Shown: one piece after another, positions 43,176 through 53,079 of the stretch
Numbering within the stretch: position 1 is the first letter of the stretch
Layout of the letters: every line of letters starts with the position of its first letter
DNA from: Antennarius striatus
Lineage: Eukaryota > Chordata > Actinopteri > Lophiiformes > Antennariidae
NCBI RefSeq assembly: GCF_040054535.1
Contig: NC_090792.1
Coordinates: forward strand, 3,306,001 to 3,370,000
Direction of reading: 5' to 3'
Length of the DNA: 64,000 nt
The notes under the pieces: model-generated
What the model was told of the DNA's origin: nothing
Databases searched by the model: none
What the model saw: only the letters and a program-made list of their open reading frames with translations
Program-made: the position numbers and the translations under genes

Positions 43176-44217
43176 TCATACCTGACCAACTGCAGCAGAC
43201 CCAGATCACAACACTGCCCCCACAGGCTGGTGCAGTAGGCACTAGGCATGATGGGTGCATCGTTTCTTCTGCTGGTCTTCTTACCCTGATGCCCCCATCA
43301 CTAAGGAACAGGCTGAATCTGGATTCAAACTACACAAACTTCTTCCATTGCTCCACAGTCCAATCTTTATGCTCCCTAGCAGGCTGAAGACTTTTTTCCC
43401 CAGTCGGTCTCAATAATTAGTGGTTTTGTTAAGACTACATAGCTGTTCAGTCCCGATTCCTTCAGCTACCGTCACATTGTGTGTGTGGAACTGCATACTG
43501 TACTTAACTTTTAAACATAGCCCTGAGTTCTACTGTTGTTTTTTCAGCTTTTAATAATGGCTTGGACAGTTCTTAATCCATTTTTAGTAGTTTATTCAAT
43601 CTGTTTTCTCTGCTTGACGAAGGCCAATGATTTGGCCCTACTCAAACAGACCACAGGATGTGTCACCTATTTGCTTAGTTAAATCCAGGTGTCGACTTCT
43701 TCTTTTGTCCAGGCAGTGAACTTTGCCTCTGTCCTTCAGTAGAGTTGAATCTAGGTTGAAATCAACTTCATAATTTTTATGTTTATATAATTATATGATG
43801 TGTTTCAGTTAGATTTGCACAGAAACAGCAGGTAGAAATGATAGACTTGTATTTCACTTTTATCAGAGTACTGTACTTCTTTAGTAAACATTGTGTGTAC
43901 TTTTGTCATCCCTGATGACGCACCCTTGAATCCTTCTCTTTCTGTGCTTATGTCCGTGTCAGATAACCATTCTATGATAGTGGATTAATGAATTGTTTGC
44001 CTTCTAGATGGGATTGATTTAGAAAACCATCTACACCACATACATGTAGGAAAATAACAATGGGGATTACCAGTGACTCACAATTATGAAACTAAAACTT
44101 CAGGTGAATTCCAGACACACCAGGAGTTCAAATGGTTCAATGTAGAAAAAGAAAAAAAAAGGTCATTGACTCTCGTCGGGCACACTAGCGTCAGATCAAG
44201 AATTTAATCAAAATGTT

Positions 44218-44410
44218 TTGGCAGTAGCTCAGTCCACTGGGTCTTGGCTTGGGGTTGGCAGAGTCGCCGGTTCAACAGCAGAGTGGACCGAAAATATGGA
44301 GTGTGAGAGGAGCCAGTTCACTTCCTGAGCACTGCAGAAGTGCCTTTGTGCATCATCCTCTCCCAATTTGTATGCTTGTGTGCGTGTGTGTATGTGTGTG
44401 TGTGTGTAAT
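44218..44410 (+). mobile_element. SINE, decayed copy E
   Basis: ggcagtagctcagtccactg has an A-box-like part and gtcgccggttcaacagc a B-box-like part. A body scrap (cttcctgagcactgcagaag) and a short GT tract follow. Confidence 0.65.
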
Positions 44411-44683
44411 TGTTAGCTTCTGATAAATAAGAGAGAGTGTCTACCTCCTGAACACATGACAAAACCTGTCAGTCTGCTCTGTGTAGATGAAATTAGTTAC
44501 TAACATCCACATTATCACAAAATCTATGAAGTTTATTTAATCACACAGAAATAATCCCATTTAGAAGGTGACCAGAAGGTGTTATGATTGTTTTTTATGA
44601 TTGTGGAAACTAATATCTTTCCTGCCGGCCTGACTTTCACAGGGCAGCCTTGTTGATGTCACCGGGCCAGTGCAGCAGCAGAC

Positions 44684-44854
44684 ATGAACTGGTCGGGGCT
44701 GGAGAGTCTGTTGAGTGGAGTCAATAAATACTCCACTGCATTCGGAAGGATCTGGCTGTCCATGGTGTTTGTGTTTCGCGTGCTGGTGTTTGTGGTGGCA
44801 GCGCAGAGGGTTTGGGGTGACGAGAGCAAGGACTTCGTGTGTAACACTCGACAG
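44684..44854 (+). CDS. Connexin coding exon 1
   Basis: 57 codons through KDFVCNTRQ, donor CAG/GTAAGA. It ends inside the first extracellular loop, between its first and second cysteine. Confidence 0.95.
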
Positions 44855-46503
44855 GTAAGAGACCAGCAACACCGGTTTGTCTGCACTATTACTGCTACTG
44901 TACTTCTACTGGAGACAACAATAAGCACCACACTCACAATATTAATGAGTTTTAATGGGTTAATGATTACCATACTTATCATGTGAATTGGATGGTTGGT
45001 TGGTTGGATGGTCGGTTGACTCAAAGTAAACCCATGTGACTAAATAATCAGCCTGATAAGGTAATGTTTTGGCATGTGCAACATAAGATTAGAGGTAGGC
45101 AATCTAACGATTAAAGTTGAATCATAATCTGAATGGAAATAAAGCTAAAAATGATTACAGGTAAACTTTGGCTTCCATAGTTTTGAGTTATTATCATTCT
45201 TCATAATACTTCGGCTTAAAAAAAAATAAAAAAAAATAAAAATACAAAAACATTTTTGTGAGTTTTTGTGATTTTACTCGATTTAACGCCTGTCTGCCAC
45301 AAATACTGGAATTGTAAAATGACCAGTAAACCGGTAAAAGCACATATCATGTTAATGCACAATAAATAGGCTCCGCTATGCACTGGCGGCGCGTCCGAGT
45401 ACTGTTCTCCCTGTCTCTCACCCATAATTCCGCTGGGATAGATAGCTTACAAATTAATTTTTTTAAGCTTAAATAGATTCATATTAACCACATATTATTG
45501 AAAATGAATTTATAATAGCCAATGGCAGAGCAGCTATTTCAATGTTGTGTTCAGGAACCTTTGGGAGCTGCGAGTATCAGTCCATACTGTATTTTTACCT
45601 TTCGTAAGTCGACATTTCTTTCGTAACTAGAGGCAATATTTTCCTGTTGAGGCGTTTCGTAAGCAGAAAATTTCGTACATTGAGACATTCGTAAGTCGAG
45701 GTACCACTGTATGTCACATTTCACTACAGAAACTCAAACATGTTCTCAAATGTTCTGCTTTGTCTTCCAGCCTGGATGTACCAACATCTGCTATGACCAC
45801 ATCTTCCCCATCTCCCACATCCGTCTGTGGGCGTTGCAGCTGATTTTTGTCACCTGCCCGTCTCTGATAGTGGTGGCTCATGTTAAATTCCGCGAAGGGA
45901 AGGATGCAAAATATACAGCATCACACCACGGCTCTCACCTGTACGCCAACCCCGGCAAGAAGAGAGGAGGGCTGTGGTGGACGTACCTGCTGAGTCTGGT
46001 CTTCAAAGCTGGATTTGATGCGGCGTTTCTTTACATCCTCTTCAGGATATACGATGGATATGACCTGCCAAAGTAAAGCTCTGACCATTTCTACACAGAA
46101 ACATCAATTTTTTTAAACATCATCTGTTTGCTGATTTTCTAACCTGCTCTTTTCTACCAGGTTGTCCAAGTGCTCACTGGATCCATGCCCCAACACGGTC
46201 GATTGCTTCATCAGTCGTCCAACAGAGAAGAAGATCTTCATGCTGTTCATGGTGGTTTCCAGCGCACTTTGCATCTTCATGTGCATCTTAGAGATGCTCT
46301 ATCTCATTGGTAAGCGCATCGCCAAACTGCTTCGGGTCCGCCATGAAAATGAGAGGATCCTGTTTGCTGAGCAGCACGAACTAACAGAGATGGCCCCACC
46401 GAGGTCCCAGTATCACTGGGTGGACCCGACACTGGACGACAACCAGCGGAGTCTAACCAGGAGGGAGAAGATCAAGGAGGGCTCCGTAACTACAGCCCTC
46501 TAG
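44684..46503 (+). CDS. Beta-type connexin (gap junction protein, GJB3/4/5-like)
   Basis: Exons 44684-44854, 45771-46072 and 46161-46503 join to 271 residues. Connexins oligomerise into hexameric hemichannels that dock between cells. The start [20 protein letters not shown] is typical of beta connexins. Transmembrane segments lie near 21-41, 76-95, 125-150 and 183-206. The first extracellular loop has Cys53, 60 and 64 (C-x6-C-x3-C). The second has Cys162, 167 and 173 (C-x4-C-x5-C). SRPTEKKIF is the usual entry to the fourth segment. The short cytoplasmic loop is beta-like. Similarity is highest to the GJB3, GJB4 and GJB5 group. Two introns split the coding sequence, whereas most vertebrate connexins have one coding exon. 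An acceptor TTTCACAG at about 44642 suggests an upstream UTR exon. Confidence 0.93.
45585..45712. mobile_element. MITE half in connexin intron 1
   Basis: Repeated cgtaagtcga words and the right terminus gtcgaggtaccactgta. The left terminus is decayed. It ends some 60 bp before exon 2. Confidence 0.6.
45771..46072 (+). CDS. Connexin coding exon 2
   Basis: 302 bp, acceptor GTCTTCCAG, donor AA/GTAAAG. Begins [16 protein letters not shown]; includes transmembrane segments 2 and 3 and ends before the second extracellular loop. Confidence 0.95.
46161..46503 (+). CDS. Connexin coding exon 3
   Basis: 343 bp, acceptor CTACCAG. Encodes [18 protein letters not shown], segment 4 and the cytoplasmic tail, ending SVTTAL and TAG. 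Confidence 0.95.
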
Positions 46504-47000
46504 GACTCAGAAGCCACTAAACCTGGACTCATGTTCATAGGAGGCACATAGAAAATTTAAATTAACAGCTGAAGTCATTGAACAGGTAAAAGGACTAATC
46601 CTGAGACTGACACAGCTGGATATTTATGACTGTGTGTTGGAACGATGACCAACACTGGCAGCTGTATGTTGTACATTTAAAGAAGACTACTGGAGTACTT
46701 CCATGTCTGGATACCACAATATATGTATATTGATTCTGAATATACAAAGAAACAATGTCTCTGTTACACAAAAATGGAGTCGAACATTGATGAACATTAA
46801 TGTCATTGTAAGAAAAAAGAACACAACACAGCACAAGATAATTCGTTTATGGTAGGATGGAGTCCTCTTTATCTTCAACACTGTTTATAGCATTTTTATT
46901 TGTGTGGTTCAGAAAAGAAAAAAATTTGTGCATCTTTTAATAATATTCAAGAGAATTTAAAAATAATGTATAGTTGTGTGAGAATGTGGAGTGTGTATCT

Positions 47001-47030
47001 GAATGTGACTTCAGATGTGAAGTCACATTC
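47001..47030. repeat. Perfect hairpin-forming inverted repeat
   Basis: gaatgtgacttc and gaagtcacattc are exact inverted copies around a 6-base loop, downstream of the connexin stop codon and possibly in its 3' UTR. Confidence 0.9.
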
Positions 47031-47579
47031 AAGGCACAACAGGAGTCATACTGGACTAGTGTCACACGGAGTTAGGGAGAAGGGAAGAGCTGGATTCTTC
47101 CAACAGTCTTCACTTTCACACTCAGCACCAGGATGTTCTGGCTGCACAAGGTCACCAAACAGTCTCATCCCCAACCGGAGACCAATGAGGGGGTGGTGGC
47201 CACAGGCGTCAGAAGGTTGTCAAACTGGTGACTGAAGGTGTAGCTGTTTATGTACAGGGAAAAGACTGGTGGGAAAAGAACGCAGCGGATATCAGTGTCA
47301 TCCAGCAGCAGATGTAGGATGATGATGTTATCTTAGTCTAGGATGTTCTTCAAGGGCCCAGGACCAGAGATGCCCACATCTATCAATGCTATATGTCTTG
47401 GAAGGCTGGGTTATCTGAATTATCCAAATTTAAAGTTTGTTTTAAAATTTAGGTTTACAGTTTACAGTTTTTGCATTTTTATTTTGTATTTTGAGTAACC
47501 TGAAACCTGTCATTTTGCTAAATTGACCGGGTTTAATCCCTAGAAACAGAGTAACTGTCTGTGTTAATTAAGAATCAGG

Positions 47580-48450
47580 TGAATTATCTTTATGTTGTGT
47601 TATAACTGATTGGGACCTGTTTTAATTGACTGTTTTAATATTATATTTAATTGGCAGTAAAATACAAATGTGTGTCTTTATTTGCAGAAGGGAACAATGA
47701 TTTATCCACAGGTATGTTGGGTTTGTGTGGCACGAGAGGAGGGTGTAGCTGTAAATTAAATATAACTAAATAATTTGTTTTGCACGGCAACGCCACCTGT
47801 GTGACCAGGTGGATGAATCTATGATTGTCATTTGAGGTCATTTAAGTGCAATTCCTACACTAAAATCAGAAATTATAGGACATAAAAACAACATATACAA
47901 AAAACAGAATAAAATACCGTACTTATAACTTACCTTTGGAGTGAAGGAAGAGGAGGAAGGAGGAGTTATTATCAGATATGGAGGCGTGCTGTTATTGTCC
48001 GGAAGTCTGATGTTTGTATCTTGAGGACTACTTGTAGTTCATATATTTTGACCACTAGATGGCAGCACTAATTGATAACAAAACTAAACGCCCAAGCCAT
48101 TGTCCATCAAAGGTAGTTCAATTGATTAACCCTTTTACTACCACAGGGATCAACTGTGACACCACTGCGCATGTGTACAGTATTTCAAAAATTAACTCCT
48201 CACTACTTCATGCAATTTTACACAATTTTAAGCATTCATTCATTCATTCCATCATTTTCTCAACCCACTTCAACTTTGTCAGTTATGAGGTTTGGATTTC
48301 AACCAAAGCCTTCAGAGCATGACAGTTAATATTTCAGTCGCCATTGTTAACTAATTGAAATCTAGTTGAACTACTAAAGAAAACTGAGAAAAAACTAAAA
48401 CCATGACCAATCACTAAAGATTACAAAGGGTAGGTTTCACAATCAGGGGC
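47580..48450. repeat. Left block of a diverged repeat that flanks the unassigned ORF
   Basis: 47591-47720 is homologous to 52436-52572 (shared tgattgggac, ctgttttaa, tttatttgcag, tccacaggtatgttgggttt). 48265-48320 resembles 55960-56015 (tatgaggttt, ttcagagca). 48321-48450 resembles 49836-49945 (taatatttcagt, gccattgtt, gtaggtttca). The blocks are diverged, so the duplications are old. Confidence 0.7.
48052..48067 (+). promoter_or_regulatory. CTCF-like motif
   Basis: ccactagatggcagca fits the CTCF core in plus orientation. Motif match only. Confidence 0.45.
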
Positions 48451-48639
48451 CAGACGGTATTTCTGTCACCACAAGCTGACAGGGGCCCCTGAGTACAGCA
48501 TGTTTCTTTAGCTATCATGAATAACAATAATGGATTAGATTCATATAACACATTTCTAGGCACTCAAGATCACTTTTACAGTGGATCCATTGTTCACTCA
48601 CTCCTCATTCATACCTGCTGATGGTAAACTACATGTGTA

Positions 48640-48775
48640 GTCACAGCTGCCCAAGGGTTGAGTGACGGATTCGAACTGTTGACCCTACAATCATTGGACA
48701 ACAGAGTGGGACTCGAACCCGGATCCGCCGGATTGTGAGGCAGCAGCGCTAACCACTGCTCCACCGTGCCGCCCT
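48640..48775 (-). mobile_element. tRNA-derived SINE head, second family
   Basis: Read on the minus strand: ggcggcacggtggagcagtg, gttagcgctgctgcctcaca and a B-box gggttcgagtccc. Different from SINE copies A-E. Confidence 0.75.
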
Positions 48776-49550
48776 AATGATGAATAATGAAGCATTATTT
48801 AACCAAGTCTTTCTTGCTCCTGTGAGTCAACTTGCTAACAGACCCATGATATGGGAGTTCTAAGGTGTATTTAAATCATTTAATTAAATGTGGTCATTGT
48901 GCCACAGATCTTACAGTGAATGTAGTGTGACAAAATGTCATTAGCACAGCAATTAGGAGCTATTATTATTAATTACATTCGACTCCTCCAGCTGGTTTCC
49001 TCCAGGAAGCCGTGATGGTGGTGCAACAAGAGCTGACGTTTCAGTTCTCTCTGCTCATAGGTTCCTATGTTCTACATGCATTTCCAAGTTATCAACTGTC
49101 TCGTGTCTCTGCTGGTACTGTGGTGGCCTGCAGTGGCTCATATTGCAGTTCATATTTATTCCCACTATTCTCATCAGATTCCTGAGTTTGAGTCACAAGC
49201 TGAGTTCTTCCTGTCTGTTTGCTTTTGTTATTTAGCGAAGTCTGGGTGTGTCTCAAAAGGTAAATTATCACAGGGCAGAAGCAAGTTTCTGTGCAAAACT
49301 CTCGAGCACCCCTTGCCCTGTTCTGGCCTGATTGAACAACTGATGTTCAAACTCTCCTCCTTGGTCATGATGGATGAGAGAGTTTGATGTGGTGGCATAT
49401 GCTTGGGCAAAACGTGAAATTATCAGTAATTATTAGAAAGTGCTCGTATCCGCCTTTGCATCGGTCAAAATGGTCACACAGTGTGTTCTGTGTCTGATCG
49501 CATACAGTATATGGAAAAAGGATTTAGCGATCATTTTGAGAAGGCGTGAA
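48776..49550. other. Unassigned stretch
   Basis: About 775 bp, AT-rich, no splice-bounded ORF or repeat that I recognise. Confidence 0.5.
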
Positions 49551-49554
49551 TGAA

Positions 49555-49815
49555 TGAATGAATGAATGAATGGAATGAATGATTTCATTTCATTCATTCT
49601 GTCATTCAGCTTCCTTTTCCACTTGTTTAGTTGTCGCGGGTCACTGGGTGCTGGAGCCTATCCCAGCCAACTGGGGCGTGAAGCGGGGGACACTCGGAGT
49701 GCGACGCCAGTGCACCGCAGAGCCACACATAGACACAGACGAACACGCACGCACACACTCACACCTACGGTCAATTTGGGACCGACCAATTAACCTGTAG
49801 CGCATGTTTTTGGAG
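49555..49815. repeat. Interspersed repeat (tgaatgaatg...cgcatgtttttgg)
   Basis: Begins with (GAAT)n, then ttgtcgcgggtcactggg, gtgcgacgccagtgcaccgc and tcaatttgggaccgaccaat. Same family as 29815-29995. Confidence 0.85.
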
Positions 49816-50090
49816 TTTTATTTCATTTTATTTGTGACACTTAATATTTCAGTTGCCATTGTTCTCTATTTGAAGGGTAGCTAAAGAAAATTGAGAATAA
49901 CTAAAACCAAATTGTAGGTTTCAAAATAAGGGGGCAGTCTTGAAGCAACTAAAAATGTTGATGTTGTCATAACAGCCGATAACGTAATAACGTTTTTTTA
50001 ATAGACCAACAACATAATGACTGGCCAATAAACATAATAAAAGTCCTGAACGAAAATGTAATAACTTAGGATGATAACGTAAAATTAGGA

Positions 50091-50130
50091 GTTAGGGTTC
50101 AGGTTAGAGCTAGGGTTAGGGTCAGTAATA
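50091..50130. repeat. Degenerate TTAGGG-like stretch
   Basis: gttagggttcaggttagagc, tagggttagggtca: a few telomere-like hexamers about 150 bp upstream of the 550-codon ORF. Too short to call an interstitial telomere. Confidence 0.5.
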
Positions 50131-50275
50131 AATGATTACGTTAAAACAGGAGTTTTTTTATTTCTAAATATTGATATATTGAATCTTTGATTAGGGAAGG
50201 ACTCGGATTCAAAGCCAGACTGATCTTTCATCTACTCCCCTTTCATCTTACTATATATGTACGTTTGATCTTTAC

Positions 50276-51928
50276 ATGGATTCCCAATGGGGTAAAATTG
50301 TGAAGAACACAAACAGTGTAATGAAGAAGAAAAAGAAAACCAGATACAAACAACGTGAGCCTGCCATAAGTGTTGACTACATTAGTGATCTCACTGAAAC
50401 GTTCATTGAACAGATAACAACGGAACAGTGGAGACTAGCGAGAGAAAATCACTACGATGCTGGATTTGACTTTATATTAGCAGAGTTGCTTTTGGAAATA
50501 ATCACAAATATGTCCTTTGTCATTATAAGGGAGCTGAAGAACAAATATGGAGCCTTGTCAGAGGACGAGGTTGAGTATATCGTAGGGGATAAAATCATGA
50601 AGAGCTTTTGGCTAACTTTCAAAATTCCCCAACAAAGACTAGACATTGTTTCTAAATATCTGACGGACCTCATGAAGACCGAAATCAGGAAAACAGTCAA
50701 CTCTGTCCTATCAGTCAAGTCAGAGTCTAAGGAGCCGACTTATTTTACGATGCCGAGCATCCTGACCTCCATGGTCCATCTTGCTAGTCAAATGTTGAAG
50801 GAGTACTTTATCAAATCCCCACGTCAGCCACGACAACGCATGCGGTACAACATATATGAGAAATATCCTGACATTAAGCAGGTGGACGAAGATTTCTCAG
50901 CGATTGTATGTCAAGATGTATACAGAGAAATCAGGAAGGACCCTAACGGTGTGATGCACACCACTTTGAGTAACCTTTCACAAACATCAGCTAAATTGTT
51001 TCAATCTGAAGTCTCTCAGAAGGTTTTTCATACCTCTGAAAGGATTGTGAAAGAACATATTCGGATATTAATGGGACAACATAGTAGAGTGCTGTCTTTA
51101 ACGCACATTGAGAACATCTTAAAATGTCATTTTACAGAATACTTCGCCAAAGCATCAATTTATCAGATGACAGATTATTTTAAGATTAACACAGATAACA
51201 GAATTTTTTTGACTGACTTGGTGCTGAGTATGTTAAAATGTTGGAATGAATCCGAAAAAAAGAATCCTGAAAAGTTTCTAGCCAAAACTAGCACTAACTT
51301 TTTAAAACTCACTCAAGCCATTAGAGAAATCAATCCGTGGACCGAGGCTACGAGTGACAGCATGGACACATCAGAGAATGACTGCTTCTGTGAGTCAACA
51401 GATAATGTCTCAGAAAAGACTTGGGTTTTTATGGTCCGGATGAATTGGTGGCTGGAAAGTCTGGTAAACCATTACAGTCAAGAAACGGCAAACCGTGTGA
51501 TTGGTATTCTTCCAACCGCTGTGCCAACAAGTGAAATGCATCGAACTACAGCAATATTCAGAAGATATTTCAGAATGCTCTGTGGTGCTGTAGTTTGGGA
51601 ACTAAACCGCAAACTGGACAAATACCCATCAAACCAGGAGAACATCATTAATCACCTTTTTAATATTTCATGGGCTGAAATTGAAGTACACGAAAGAAAA
51701 CTCACCCCAAACCATGGTGTTAAGTTATATAGAGCCATTTTGAAAGAAATGAAGAAAACGTTTGGAAGTTATAATTTGGTGCTTGATGCGCTGAATAGTA
51801 CTGACCTCAGCGTCGAAAGACTTCTTCCATCAATTGTAAGAAAACACCTGTTCAAGGAGGAAAACAGGTCCTCTGGATGTAATTTTATTACAACCTTAAG
51901 GCAGAACGGCAGCAGATTAGATGATTAA
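50276..51928 (+). CDS. Uncharacterised single-exon protein, 550 residues
   Basis: An uninterrupted ORF of 550 codons from ATG at 50276 to TAA. I do not recognise the family. It begins MDSQWGKIVKNTNSVM, followed by a lysine-rich patch (residues 17-27), then long amphipathic, probably helical segments. Conspicuous stretches are ITTEQWRLARENHYDAGFDF near 46-65, ALSEDEVEYIVGDKIMKSF near 93-111, and WVFMVRMNWWLESLVNHYSQ near 388-407. There is no signal peptide or membrane segment. A tatata sequence lies about 25 bp upstream of the ATG and AATAAA about 245 bp after the stop (52175). Codon use is ordinary and AT-leaning, unlike the GC-rich marcksl1. Repeated blocks flank it. It may be a fish-specific gene, a retrocopy, or an ORF carried by a mobile element. 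Confidence 0.75.
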   Translation: MDSQWGKIVKNTNSVMKKKKKTRYKQREPAISVDYISDLTETFIEQITTEQWRLARENHYDAGFDFILAELLLEIITNMSFVIIRELKNKYGALSEDEVEYIVGDKIMKSFWLTFKIPQQRLDIVSKYLTDLMKTEIRKTVNSVLSVKSESKEPTYFTMPSILTSMVHLASQMLKEYFIKSPRQPRQRMRYNIYEKYPDIKQVDEDFSAIVCQDVYREIRKDPNGVMHTTLSNLSQTSAKLFQSEVSQKVFHTSERIVKEHIRILMGQHSRVLSLTHIENILKCHFTEYFAKASIYQMTDYFKINTDNRIFLTDLVLSMLKCWNESEKKNPEKFLAKTSTNFLKLTQAIREINPWTEATSDSMDTSENDCFCESTDNVSEKTWVFMVRMNWWLESLVNHYSQETANRVIGILPTAVPTSEMHRTTAIFRRYFRMLCGAVVWELNRKLDKYPSNQENIINHLFNISWAEIEVHERKLTPNHGVKLYRAILKEMKKTFGSYNLVLDALNSTDLSVERLLPSIVRKHLFKEENRSSGCNFITTLRQNGSRLDD

Positions 51929-52092
51929 GATCGTGAATGAATGAATATGACTGCTTCCAAACCCAAGGTTTACTCCGTTATACAAGCATTTGGAAAAAAA
52001 CCATCAGATTCCAGGGTGCACTGGCGGAGTGTCCCCTGCCTCATGCTCCCAGTTGGCAGTTTAATGTCATACCTAGGATGAAGAGAAGCACA

Positions 52093-52164
52093 GGGCTCGT
52101 CTGGGATTTGAACCCGGGACCTCTTGCACCCAAAGCGAGAATCATACTCCTAGACCAACGAGCC
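52093..52164 (-). tRNA. tRNA-Pro (TGG anticodon)-like gene, probably a pseudogene
   Basis: 72 nt on the minus strand. The acceptor stem ggctcgt/acgagcc pairs perfectly. The anticodon loop is ctttgggtg with TGG, and the T-loop is ttcaaat. Against the usual vertebrate tRNA-Pro there are single changes in the D-loop (ggag), the anticodon stem (gcaag, one mismatch) and the T stem (cccag, one mismatch). No T-run terminator follows. It may be a pseudogene or a tRNA-derived repeat head; a transcribed minor copy is less likely. Confidence 0.65.
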
Positions 52165-52429
52165 TGAGAGGATTAATAAAGGATATTTCTTCTTCCTCTT
52201 CTCTAAAATTTAATTATTTGGACAACAAAACAGGAGGCATTTTTGGTGTAAACAAAATACGGAATTCCTCATACCAACTGTCTAACATGGAGGTGGTAGT
52301 GTCACGATCTGTGACCTGGGACATTGATATGATTTGAGTCATTGATATACATTGAGTCTGTGTTCACCACACCCAAGAAACACAGGCCAATCCAGACCAG
52401 CGTCCCATAAGCTCTCTGTTCCCATTTGA

Positions 52430-52930
52430 CCCTGGTTATTCTGATTGGGACTTGTTTTTATTCACTGTTTTAACACAATATTTACTTGCTAGTAATATAC
52501 AAATGATAATCAAGCTGTGTGACTTTATTTGCAGAGGGAAATATTGATTTCTCCACAGGTATGTTGGGTTTACATACACATAAATATGAACAACAAACTC
52601 ACAAGCAAGGGAAGATTCATGTGATTGCTTTATCATATACAGTAATTGGTCTTAACAAGAATGAAATGAAAGAAAATAATAAAAGCCATGTTCACATACA
52701 AAGAAAAAATCATCCCTCTCTTTGTAGACACCGGTTTCAGTATCGAATGAAAATATTTCTTACCTTTTCCACCACTGGATGGCATCATTCCCTATGATAA
52801 TAAAACTAAATGAATAAAGTTCCAGCAATTAAGTAAATATTGTTAACATTTCCTAAAAATTTATACACCTGTTGATTATGTGTGACACCACAATTCTTCA
52901 ACATGTCATCAAGATGAAAATAAAATATGG
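52430..52930. repeat. Right block of the diverged repeat
   Basis: 52436-52572 matches 47591-47720 in the same orientation, including a 24-nt exon-like cassette at 52535-52558 between tttatttgcag and gtatgttggg. Looser similarity continues (ccactggatggca, ataataaaact). Confidence 0.7.
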
Positions 52931-53079
52931 TGCATGATCAGTGGTGGGCGGTCAGGGCCAGCAAGGCCTTCTCTACTGGTCTAACATATCCAGAAATCGT
53001 GATAATATTTATGATAAAAGTTAATTATATTTTAATGCATTTTCCTTAAGTTAATATACTCAAATATATGTCTGAATAT

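Larger units (their letters stand above)
42089..43718 (-). mobile_element. Tc1-like transposon with dead transposase, interrupted by later insertions
   Basis: The termini cacaacctggccaaag and ctttgtccaggcagtg-like sequence (43697-43718) are inverted and flanked by TA on the left. The inside, read on the minus strand, has the well-known fish Tc1 transposase text (for example gttggaccgcctttagcttt, gcactaggcatgatgggtgc, gcattgtgtgtgtggaa-like words on the plus strand). Stops, deletions and insertions remove any full ORF. The segment 42485-43175 is foreign: a LINE tail, an (AT)n array, a hAT-like element and a SINE scrap. Confidence 0.85.

Noticed and set aside
50091..50130. Interstitial telomere
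   Set aside because: Only a handful of imperfect TTAGGG-like units.
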